Origin: Bog-756 sp052326605
GTDB taxonomy: Bacteria > Actinomycetota > Acidimicrobiia > Acidimicrobiales > RAAP-2
Direction of reading: 5' to 3'
DNA length: 64,000 nucleotides
Assembly (NCBI GenBank): GCA_052326605.1
Contig: JBKQMB010000043.1
Coordinates: 68,169-132,168 of the forward strand
In this document: piece by piece, positions 39,443 through 46,824 of the stretch
Layout of the letters: each line of letters starts with the position of its first letter
Numbering within the stretch: position 1 is the stretch's first letter
Program-made: the position numbers and the translations under genes
The notes under the pieces: model-generated
Databases searched by the model: none
Seen by the model: only the letters and a program-made list of their open reading frames with translations
What the model was told of the DNA's origin: nothing

Positions 39443-40162
39443 TCAGTACCGTCCGGTGACCGTCACCGAACGGTCGTAGAGATCCTGGATCGACCGGGTC
39501 AGCTCCTCGGTGAGCTGGTGGATCCTGCTGCGCGGGACCCGGCCGCTTCCGGTGCGCTCCGGGGCGCAAATGGGCTCTCCCACCACCAGGTGGATGTGCT
39601 CGGGACGCGGGATCTTCTTCCCCTTGGGCATCACCGACGCCGACCCGCCGATGCCCACGGGGATGACCGTCGCCCCCGTGCGGGCGGCGAGGAAGGCCAC
39701 CCCCTCGTGGAGGTCCGCGACGACCGGGCCCGAGCGGCGCTCGCCTTCGGGGAAGAGGATGAGGGCCTCTCCGGCTTCGAGTACCTGCTGGGCCCTGCGT
39801 AGTGCCTCGCGGTCGGCCGACTCGCGGTGGACCGGGAAGGCCCCCACCGAGGGGAGGATCTTGGCCAGCAGGCCGTTCTTCCACAGGGTGTCCTTGGCCA
39901 TGTAGTGCAGCTTCCGGTCGGTCACCTCTGAGGCCACGAGGAAGTCGATGAACGAGCGGTGAACCGGGGCGATGATCACCGGCCCCTCGGCCGGCACCCG
40001 GTCCGCCCCCTCGACCGTTGTGCGGAACAGCAGGCGGTTCAGCCCGTGGACCAGCAGCCGGAGGAACCGGTAGATCGGGGTGAACCGAGTGTCCACCCGG
40101 AGCTCGATGTCCACCGGGACACCTCCGGCCCCGCCCTCCTCCCCGTTCGGACTCACAGCCAT
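39443..40162 (-). CDS. plsC: 1-acylglycerol-3-phosphate O-acyltransferase (PlsC)
   Basis: This enzyme makes phosphatidic acid from lysophosphatidic acid and acyl-CoA or acyl-ACP. The 239-residue PlsC-family protein has APVHRSFIDFLVAS (HX4D), LILFPEGERRSG (the FPEGxR-type motif) and VIPVGIGGSASVM (motif IV). It lies at the end of the aroH-tyrA-aroA-cmk-plsC run and its start overlaps the cmk stop by 10 nt. Confidence 0.9.
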   Translation of the reverse strand: MAVSPNGEEGGAGGVPVDIELRVDTRFTPIYRFLRLLVHGLNRLLFRTTVEGADRVPAEGPVIIAPVHRSFIDFLVASEVTDRKLHYMAKDTLWKNGLLAKILPSVGAFPVHRESADREALRRAQQVLEAGEALILFPEGERRSGPVVADLHEGVAFLAARTGATVIPVGIGGSASVMPKGKKIPRPEHIHLVVGEPICAPERTGSGRVPRSRIHQLTEELTRSIQDLYDRSVTVTGRY

Positions 40163-40785
40163 GCCACGACCTCCTCCACGATGTCTTCCACCGACCGCTC
40201 GGTGGTGTCGATTATCCGGGCACCTTCGGCCACCCCCAGGGGTGACACCGAACGGGTGCTGTCGAGCCTGTCCCGGCGCGCCACTGCGTCGGCCCCCTCT
40301 TCGGGCCGCCTACGGGCCCGCTCGCTCTCGGAAGCGGTGAGGTAGATCTTGAGGTCGGCTTGGGGGAGCACCACCGAGCCGATGTCCCTTCCCTCGACGA
40401 CGCCCCCTCTCCGTGCCGCCACCCACTGGCGTTGGCGCTCGACGAGGACGGCGCGGACACCGGGGTTTGCCGCGACGGCCGACACCGCCGCACTGACCTC
40501 GGGGCCCCGGATGGCCACGGTGATGTCGGAGCCGTCGGCCACCACACGCTCGCTCACCGTGATGGGCAGCGAGCGTGCGAGGTCGGCCACTCCTTGGCGG
40601 TCGCCCAGGTCGATCCCCCGGTCGAGGGCGGCCCAGGCCACGGCCCGGTACATGGCGCCGGTGTCGAGACGCTCCACGCCGAGACGCTCGCTCAGGGCCC
40701 TTGACACGGTCGACTTGCCGGAGCCGGCGGGGCCGTCGATGGCGATGACCGGGTACGGTCGGCTCGCCGCGTCGACCGCGGTCAT
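40153..40785 (-). CDS. cmk: Cytidylate kinase
   Basis: Cmk phosphorylates CMP and dCMP. The 210-residue protein starts TAVDAASRPYPVIAIDGPAG with P-loop IDGPAGSGKST, has RLDTGAMYRAVAW, GRDIGSVVLPQADLKIYLTA and a LID region with RRRPEEGADAVARRD. ATG 40785 overlaps the aroA stop (ATGA). Confidence 0.95.
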   Translation of the reverse strand: MTAVDAASRPYPVIAIDGPAGSGKSTVSRALSERLGVERLDTGAMYRAVAWAALDRGIDLGDRQGVADLARSLPITVSERVVADGSDITVAIRGPEVSAAVSAVAANPGVRAVLVERQRQWVAARRGGVVEGRDIGSVVLPQADLKIYLTASESERARRRPEEGADAVARRDRLDSTRSVSPLGVAEGARIIDTTERSVEDIVEEVVAWL

Positions 40786-42134
40786 CTGCCACCCTCCCCG
40801 GTCGAGCCGAGCCGGTTCAGGTCGGCGATGAAGCCCGGGTAGCTGGTGGCCACCGATTCCCATCCGGTGATGACGGTCACGTCGGTGTCAGTGGGGCAGG
40901 CAGCAGCCGCGATGGCGGCCGCCATGGCCATGCGGTGGTCCCCACGGGCATCGACCCGGCCCGGGTGGAGCGGTCCGCCGGCCCCGGACACCACCAGGTC
41001 GTCACCTTCCACGGCGCCCCGGGCGCCGAACGCCTCGACCAGCTCGGCCGTTCCCGCCAGGCGGTCCGACTCCTTCACCCGCAGTTCGCCCACGTCCCGG
41101 AAGGTGGTCCGCCCCTCGGCCCGTGCGGCGGCCACGGCCAGGATCGGGACCTCGTCGAGCGACGGGATCTCGGCGGACTCGACCACGGTGCCTACCAACC
41201 GTGAGGTGCGGCTGGTCACCGATCCGATTCCCCCGCCGGCCTCTTCGACCTCGATCGCCGCGCCCATCCGTCGGAGCACGTCCAGGAATCCGACGCGCTC
41301 GGCGCCCAGTTGGATGCCGGACACGGTGACCCGGCTGCCGGGGACGATCGCCCCGCCGACCACCCAGAAGGCAGCCTGGGAGGGATCACCCGGCACGGTG
41401 AACACCCCGGCCCGCAGGGTGCTCCTCCGCACCCGGACAACCCGTCCCGCGCCGGCCTCTTCCACCGTGATGTCGGCCCCGGCGCCGGCAAGCATCTCCT
41501 CGGTGTGGGCCCGGGTGGCGACCGGCTCGCGCACGACGGTCTCGCCGTCGGCGCCGATGCCGGCGAGGAGGACGGCCGACTTCACCTGGGCGCTCGCCAT
41601 GGGCGGGGTGTACTCGATGCCGTGCAGGCCCCCGCCGGTCACGGCGATCGGGGGCAGGCAGCGATGTCCCCGGCCGGCCACGCGGGCGCCCATCTGCCGC
41701 AAGGGCTCGGCCACCCTGTCCATCGGCCTCCCCCGCAGCGAGTCGTCGCCGGTGAGGGTGGTCGTCCCGGGCAATGTGGCAGCTATGCCGGCCAGCAGCC
41801 GCATCCCGGTGCCGGAGTTGCCCAGGTCGACCTGTTCGAGGGGGGCGCGCAGCAGTGACCGTCCACCCTGCACGGTGACCTTCCCCCCGCGGTGATCGAC
41901 CACGGCACCGAGGGCCGTGACCGCGGCGGAGGTCCGTGCCACGTCGTCACCGCCCGACAGACCGGCGATGGTCGACGTCCCCTCGGCCAGCGCGGCCAGC
42001 AGGAGGGCTCTGTGCGAGATGGACTTGTCTCCGGGGACCTCGATCGTCCCCACCAGGGACCGGCCGCCGGCGACCTGGCGGATGCGACCTCCTTCCCCGG
42101 TGCCCACCGGGTGCGGGGCGCTGCGCCGGCTCAC
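40782..42134 (-). CDS. aroA: 3-phosphoshikimate 1-carboxyvinyltransferase (EPSP synthase)
   Basis: This shikimate pathway enzyme joins PEP to shikimate-3-phosphate. The 450-residue protein has VPGDKSISHRALLLAALAEG, NSGTGMRLLAGIAATLPG, RPMDRVAEPLRQMGA and ELRVKESDRL. The start is GTG 42134, which overlaps the tyrA stop (GTGA). It belongs to the coupled aroH-tyrA-aroA-cmk-plsC run. Confidence 0.96.
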   Translation of the reverse strand: MSRRSAPHPVGTGEGGRIRQVAGGRSLVGTIEVPGDKSISHRALLLAALAEGTSTIAGLSGGDDVARTSAAVTALGAVVDHRGGKVTVQGGRSLLRAPLEQVDLGNSGTGMRLLAGIAATLPGTTTLTGDDSLRGRPMDRVAEPLRQMGARVAGRGHRCLPPIAVTGGGLHGIEYTPPMASAQVKSAVLLAGIGADGETVVREPVATRAHTEEMLAGAGADITVEEAGAGRVVRVRRSTLRAGVFTVPGDPSQAAFWVVGGAIVPGSRVTVSGIQLGAERVGFLDVLRRMGAAIEVEEAGGGIGSVTSRTSRLVGTVVESAEIPSLDEVPILAVAAARAEGRTTFRDVGELRVKESDRLAGTAELVEAFGARGAVEGDDLVVSGAGGPLHPGRVDARGDHRMAMAAAIAAAACPTDTDVTVITGWESVATSYPGFIADLNRLGSTGEGGR

Positions 42135-43285
42135 CGGGTCGGTCCCATCGGCGTACTGCTGGAACGGTAGCCACGCTCGGTCAGGGCGTCGAGGAGGGCG
42201 GTCGCTGCCTGTCCGTCCACCACCAGCACCAGCACGCCGCGGTCGCCCTCCACCGAGTGGGCGATTTCGATGTCGAAGAGGCTGACGGCCAGTTCGGTGG
42301 CCAGGGTGGTGATCTCGGCGATCACCCCGATGCGGTCCGGGACGGGAACCCGCACCTCGACCAGACCCTCCGGAGGGGGGGAATCGTCGGTCAGGGAGCG
42401 CCGTGCGGTGGCGGCGCGGCCCAGGATCTCCAGGAGCGAGGCGTGGTCGTGGTCGGCGACCCTCCGGCGCATGGCCACCAGGGCATCGATCAGGAGCCCG
42501 AGAGTCTCCACGATGGCCTGGGCGTTGTCGTCGCAGATGCCCGGCCAGATGGACGGCTGCCCGGCCGCGATGCGGGTCATGTCCCGGAACCCGCCGGCGG
42601 CCAGCTGCAGCAGGGCGGCGTGCTCCTCGCCGAGGTCGGCGGCCAGGGCCATCAGGGTGGCCGCCGTCAGGTGGGGCACGTGGGACACCACGGCTACCAG
42701 CGAGTCGTGCTGGCCCGGGGCCAGGGCCACCACGTCGGCGCCCAGGTCGGCCAGGACATTGCGGAGCCGGGTGTATGCGGCCGGATCGGTGGTCGCGGTG
42801 GGCGTCAGCACCCAGGTGGCGCCCACGAACAGCTCGCCCGAGGCCCCGTCCACCCCCACCTGCTCCGACCCGGCCATGGGGTGGCCCCCGATGAACCGTG
42901 GATGCTCGATCGAAGCCACCAGGGGACCCTTCACACTCCCCACGTCGGTGATGACCGCCCGGGGGTTCCACTCGGTCGAGGACAGGATGTCGGAGATGAC
43001 GCCTGCAGCCACGTGGACCGGTGTGGCCACCACCACCAGGTCGGCCCGGGTGTCGACGCCCTCGGCGGAGAGCGCACCGAGCTCCGCGGCGCGTTCGGCG
43101 ACGCCGTCGGCCGTGTCCACGCCGCTCACGTGCCAGCCCCGTCGGCGGAGGGCCAGTCCCATCGAGCCGCCGATCAGACCGGTGCCGAAGATCATGGCGC
43201 GGCCGGCAGGCGAGGATCGGGCCCCGTCGACAGGCTCGGCCCCGACCGGTCCGGTGCTTGCGCCTTCAGTCGGGGAGGTCGTCAC
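42131..43285 (-). CDS. tyrA: Prephenate dehydrogenase with ACT domain
   Basis: TyrA converts prephenate to 4-hydroxyphenylpyruvate for tyrosine synthesis. The 384-residue protein has a Rossmann motif MIFGTGLIGGSMGLALRRRG, VVVATPVHVAAG, GGHPMAGSEQVGVDGAS and a helical dimerisation domain with DSLVAVVSHVPHLTAATL. A C-terminal ACT-like region (VEVRVPVPDRIGVIAEITTL) suggests feedback regulation by an amino acid. It is coupled to aroA downstream and overlaps aroH by 20 nt upstream. Confidence 0.93.
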   Translation of the reverse strand: MTTSPTEGASTGPVGAEPVDGARSSPAGRAMIFGTGLIGGSMGLALRRRGWHVSGVDTADGVAERAAELGALSAEGVDTRADLVVVATPVHVAAGVISDILSSTEWNPRAVITDVGSVKGPLVASIEHPRFIGGHPMAGSEQVGVDGASGELFVGATWVLTPTATTDPAAYTRLRNVLADLGADVVALAPGQHDSLVAVVSHVPHLTAATLMALAADLGEEHAALLQLAAGGFRDMTRIAAGQPSIWPGICDDNAQAIVETLGLLIDALVAMRRRVADHDHASLLEILGRAATARRSLTDDSPPPEGLVEVRVPVPDRIGVIAEITTLATELAVSLFDIEIAHSVEGDRGVLVLVVDGQAATALLDALTERGYRSSSTPMGPTR

Positions 43286-43634
43286 GGAGTCCCTGGGCGC
43301 CCTCGAGGTAGACGTGGTGGATGTCCTCCCGCGAGTGCTCGGTGGAGACGTGCATCATCAGCCGGATGCACCGCGGCACGGAGCCCACGATGGACAGCTC
43401 CCGGGCACAGATCAGGGGAACGGCCCCCAGGCCCATCGACCGGGCCGCGGTGGCCGGGAACGCCGACACGATGTCCTCGGTGGCCGTGAAGAGGATCGAG
43501 ATGATGTCCTCCTCGACCAGTCCGTTGCGCTTCATGATCCGGGCGAGCAGCGCCACCACGCGTTCGGTGATGTACTCGGGGGTGTCGTCGTCGACCGTGG
43601 TGGCGCCGCGGATGGCTCGAACGGAAAGTGGCAT
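43266..43634 (-). CDS. aroH: Chorismate mutase, AroH class
   Basis: The 122-residue protein has the trimeric AroH-type fold: MPLSVRAIRGATTVDDDTPE, SILFTATEDIVSAFPATAAR and RCIRLMMHVSTEHSREDIHH, including the catalytic arginines. It produces prephenate for the neighbouring tyrA. ATG 43634 follows TAACAT at 9 nt, so aroH and the genes after it may have their own leaderless promoter, inside the 12-bp gap to rluB. Confidence 0.93.
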   Translation of the reverse strand: MPLSVRAIRGATTVDDDTPEYITERVVALLARIMKRNGLVEEDIISILFTATEDIVSAFPATAARSMGLGAVPLICARELSIVGSVPRCIRLMMHVSTEHSREDIHHVYLEGAQGLRDDLPD

Positions 43635-43643
43635 CAGCCAGGC

Positions 43644-43649
43644 ATGTTA
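43644..43649 (-). promoter_or_regulatory. Candidate -10 element for leaderless aroH
   Basis: TAACAT (minus strand) lies 9 nt before ATG 43634 and overlaps the rluB stop. No Shine-Dalgarno intervenes. Confidence 0.4.
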
Positions 43650-44420
43650 CTCAGGGGCCGGCTCCGGTTCCGACGGAGCGGCCTCCGAGCGGACGGCCGC
43701 AGTGGCCAGGCTGCGCACCTCGTCGAAGGACAGTGTGCGATAGGAGCCCGGGCCCAGCGACGGATCGGTGATCGGGCCGATCCGCGTCCGTACCAGCCGG
43801 AGCACCGGATGGCCCACCGCTTGGCACATCCGGCGGATCTGACGGTTCCGCCCCTCGTGGATCACGATCCGGAGAAGCGACGGTGCCACGACCGCGACCC
43901 GGGCCGGTGCCGTCGGCCCGTCCTCGAGCTCCACCCCGTCGCGCAGCCGCCTCACCGCGCCGGAGCTGGGTTCGCCCTCGACGTGGACCAGGTACTCCTT
44001 GGGGACCCCGAACGACGGATGGGTGAGCCGGTGGGTCAACTCGCCGTCGTTGGTCAGGACCAGGAGCCCCTCCGAGTCCATGTCGAGGCGTCCGACCGGA
44101 TAGACCCGTGGCTCGTCCGGCACCAACGAGACCACCGTGGGCCGGCCGTGGGTGTCCTCGGCGGTGCTGACCACACCAGCCGGCTTGTTCAACAGGTAGT
44201 GGACCAGGCCCGGCCGCACTGGCAGGGGAACCCCGTCCAGCTCCACCAGGTCGACGGCGGTGTCCACCCGGCGGCCCAGCACCGGGACCTCGCCGTTAAC
44301 GGTGACTCGGCCATCGGTGATCAGCTCCTCGCAGACCCGGCGTGAACCGACCCCGGCACGGGCCAGCACCTTCTGCAGCCGCTCCCCCGTCGACAGGGGA
44401 GCCGGGGAGCCCTCAGCCAT
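43647..44420 (-). CDS. rluB: 23S rRNA pseudouridine synthase, RluB family
   Basis: This enzyme isomerises a uridine in 23S rRNA. The 257-residue protein has an S4 domain (ERLQKVLARAGVGSRRVCEE) and the RluB/RsuA catalytic region YPVGRLDMDSEGLLVLTNDG (catalytic Asp in RLD), HEGRNRQIRRM and a Pro/Glu-rich tail. The scpA-scpB-rluB order is conserved in actinobacteria and firmicutes. It overlaps the scpB stop by 8 nt. Confidence 0.92.
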   Translation of the reverse strand: MAEGSPAPLSTGERLQKVLARAGVGSRRVCEELITDGRVTVNGEVPVLGRRVDTAVDLVELDGVPLPVRPGLVHYLLNKPAGVVSTAEDTHGRPTVVSLVPDEPRVYPVGRLDMDSEGLLVLTNDGELTHRLTHPSFGVPKEYLVHVEGEPSSGAVRRLRDGVELEDGPTAPARVAVVAPSLLRIVIHEGRNRQIRRMCQAVGHPVLRLVRTRIGPITDPSLGPGSYRTLSFDEVRSLATAAVRSEAAPSEPEPAPE

Positions 44421-44985
44421 CGCCGGCCGGGCGCATCTGCTCCTCGAGCTCGACCAGGGCTTCCGGCCCGGGCAACAGGTCCTCGACCGGTGGCAGCTGC
44501 TCGATGCGGTCGAGGCCGAGCCGTTCGAGGAAGGCGTCGGTGGTGGCGTAGAGCACCGCCTGCCCCGGGCCGGCGGCCCGCCCGACGGCGCCGATGTACC
44601 CCCGGTGCTCCAGCAGGCGCACCACCCCGTCCACGTTCACGCCGCGCAGGGCCGAGATCTGGGCCCGCGACACGGGTTGCTTGTAGGCGACGATGGCCAG
44701 GGTCTCCAATGCTGCGGCCGACAGCCTCGACGAGACACCCACGTTTGCGAAGCGCTCCACGTAGGCGGCCATGTCCGGGCTGGTCTGGATCCGGAAGCCC
44801 CCGGCGATCCTCACCACGTCGAACCCGCGTCCCTCTTGGCGGCACGACTCCGCCAGCTCGTCGCAGATCGGATCGATCAGCTCGACCGGCAGCTCGAGGA
44901 GCTCGGCCAACAGGCCGGCGGGGACAGGCTCCACGGCGACGATGAGGACGGCCTCGATGGCCCGGGCCTCGGGTGAGAGTGCCAT
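44413..44985 (-). CDS. scpB: Segregation and condensation protein B
   Basis: ScpB is a kleisin-interacting winged-helix protein that works with ScpA and SMC in chromosome condensation. The 190-residue protein has EARAIEAVLIVAVEPVPAGL, SAAALETLAIVAYKQPVSRA and RGVNVDGVVRLLEHRGYIGA, the two winged-helix domains. ATG 44985 is 2 bp from the scpA stop. Confidence 0.93.
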   Translation of the reverse strand: MALSPEARAIEAVLIVAVEPVPAGLLAELLELPVELIDPICDELAESCRQEGRGFDVVRIAGGFRIQTSPDMAAYVERFANVGVSSRLSAAALETLAIVAYKQPVSRAQISALRGVNVDGVVRLLEHRGYIGAVGRAAGPGQAVLYATTDAFLERLGLDRIEQLPPVEDLLPGPEALVELEEQMRPAGDG

Positions 44986-44987
44986 CG

Positions 44988-45770
44988 TCAGCTCTCGTAC
45001 TCGTCGAACGTGCCGGCACCGACGGCCACGGCGGTCGGCGCCCCCTCCATCCAGGCCACCTCGAGGTCGCCGAACGTATGGCCCTGGTCCAGGGAGACCC
45101 TCCCCTGCTTGCACAGCTCGAGCAGGGCCAGGAACCGCACGATGATCTCGATCCGGGAGGTGAGGTGTCCGGTCAACTGGCGGAAGGTCGCCCGCCCCGC
45201 GCCCGGGAGGATGCCGGTGAGCTCGGTGACCGCGTCGGACACGGTGACTGTGTCCACCGTGACGTGGTAAAGGTCGACCGTCGGCACGGGGCGCTCAGCA
45301 GTGGCCCGCAGGAAGGCCGCGGCCACCTGGTCCGGGGTCACCCCTTCGAGGAGGTCCGGAGCGTGGACCACGAAGTCGAGGTCGAGCCCGGCGGTCCGGG
45401 GGACCGAGCGTGCTGCCTGCTCGAGGAGCAGGGCGAACCCGTCGGCGGCCGCCGCATAGGCCTTGCACTCGAGCAGCCGGGCCAGGAGCAGGTCCCGCTC
45501 CTCCCAACCGACCAGCTCCTCGTCCTGCTCCACGTCACCACTGCCGGGGAGCAGGCGCCGCGACTTGAGTTCGATGAGCACGGCGGCGATCACCAGGAAC
45601 TCGGACAGTGTCTGGAGGTCCACCGTCTCCCACCTGGCGAGCTCGGCCACGAAGGCGTCCACCACCGAGGCCAGGGGGACATCGAAGATGTCGACCTGAT
45701 GGCTGTTGACCAGCTGGAGCAGGACGTCGACAGGACCCTCGAAGATGGGGGTGGAGACGGTGGCGGTCAC
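44988..45770 (-). CDS. scpA: Segregation and condensation protein A (kleisin)
   Basis: This SMC-bridging kleisin is 260 residues long. TPIFEGPVDVLLQLVNSHQV and DIFDVPLASVVDAFVAELAR form the N-terminal SMC-neck-binding helix region, and FLVIAAVLIELKSRRLLPGS and VRFLALLELCKQGRVSLDQG are typical kleisin segments. GTG 45770 is supported by TATGGT 8 nt upstream. It is transcribed divergently from trpS. Confidence 0.9.
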   Translation of the reverse strand: MTATVSTPIFEGPVDVLLQLVNSHQVDIFDVPLASVVDAFVAELARWETVDLQTLSEFLVIAAVLIELKSRRLLPGSGDVEQDEELVGWEERDLLLARLLECKAYAAAADGFALLLEQAARSVPRTAGLDLDFVVHAPDLLEGVTPDQVAAAFLRATAERPVPTVDLYHVTVDTVTVSDAVTELTGILPGAGRATFRQLTGHLTSRIEIIVRFLALLELCKQGRVSLDQGHTFGDLEVAWMEGAPTAVAVGAGTFDEYES

Positions 45771-45778
45771 GGCATCCG

Positions 45779-45784
45779 ACCATA
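45779..45784 (-). promoter_or_regulatory. Candidate -10 element for leaderless scpA
   Basis: TATGGT (minus strand) lies 8 nt before GTG 45770. It forms a divergent pair with the trpS -10 candidate 43 bp away. Confidence 0.45.
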
Positions 45785-45826
45785 CCGGTTGGGAGGGGCC
45801 ATTCCGTGCACCCGTGGGTGTCGACC

Positions 45827-45832
45827 TACGAT
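45827..45832 (+). promoter_or_regulatory. Candidate -10 element for leaderless trpS
   Basis: TACGAT lies 8 nt before ATG 45841 with no Shine-Dalgarno between. Confidence 0.5.
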
Positions 45833-45840
45833 GACCCTCC

Positions 45841-46824
45841 ATGTCCCGAGTTCTCTCCGGCCTGCAGCCGAGTGGCGACCTGCATCTGGGCAACTACCTG
45901 GGTGCGATCCGGAACTGGGTTGCCGACCAGGATGCCCACGACGCCTTCTACTGCATCGTCGACCTCCACGCCCTCACCCTCGACATCGACCCGGCGGAAC
46001 TGCGCACCCGCACCTACGAGACCGCACTCGACCTGCTGGCGGCCGGCCTGGATCCCGAGCGGTGCACACTCTTCGTCCAGAGCCACGTGACCGAGCACGC
46101 CGAGATGAGCTGGCTGCTCGAGTGCACGGCCACGATGGGGGAACTGCGGCGGATGACCCAGTTCAAGGACAAGAGCGCCGGCAAGGACTCGGTCCGGGTA
46201 GGCCTGTTCACCTACCCGGTGCTCCAGGCCGCCGACATCCTGCTCTACGACGCCGAACGGGTGCCGGTCGGCGAAGACCAGCGCCAGCACCTCGAGCTGG
46301 CCCGCGAGCTGGCCATCCGGTTCAACCACCGGTTCGGTCCGACCCTGGTGGTCCCCGAGGCATCGATCCCCAAGGTGGGCGCCCGGGTCATGGACCTCCA
46401 GCATCCCGAGCGCAAGATGTCCAAGTCGGTGACCTCCCCCCTGGGGACCATCCTGATCCTCGACGAGCCCGCGGTCATCCTCCGGAAGGTCAAGAAGGCC
46501 GTGACCGACACCGACGGCGAGGTCCGCTACGACCCCGAGGCCAAGCCGGGACTCTCCAACCTGATGGAGCTGCTGGCGGTGGCCGCCGGACGGACGCCCG
46601 AGGACGTGGCCGGTTCCTACGAACGCTACGGGGACCTCAAGAACGACGCGGGCGAAGCCCTGGTGGAGCTGCTGCGTCCGCTGCGCGAGAGACGGGCGGC
46701 CCTGGCCGCAGACCCGGGGGCGGTGGCCACCCTGCTGGCCGTGGGAGCGCAGAAGGCACGGTCGACGGCCTCGGCCACCTACCGTCGGGCCGCCGAGGCC
46801 ATGGGCCTCCTGGCACCGGGCTGA
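45841..46824 (+). CDS. trpS: Tryptophanyl-tRNA synthetase
   Basis: This class I synthetase charges tRNA-Trp. The 327-residue protein has the HIGH-like LQPSGDLHLGNYLGAIRNWV and KMSKS (ERKMSKSVTS), plus YPVLQAADILLYDAERVPVG. The length is normal. Its 3' end overlaps the convergent YfhO-like gene by 46 bp. Confidence 0.97.
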   Translation: MSRVLSGLQPSGDLHLGNYLGAIRNWVADQDAHDAFYCIVDLHALTLDIDPAELRTRTYETALDLLAAGLDPERCTLFVQSHVTEHAEMSWLLECTATMGELRRMTQFKDKSAGKDSVRVGLFTYPVLQAADILLYDAERVPVGEDQRQHLELARELAIRFNHRFGPTLVVPEASIPKVGARVMDLQHPERKMSKSVTSPLGTILILDEPAVILRKVKKAVTDTDGEVRYDPEAKPGLSNLMELLAVAAGRTPEDVAGSYERYGDLKNDAGEALVELLRPLRERRAALAADPGAVATLLAVGAQKARSTASATYRRAAEAMGLLAPG

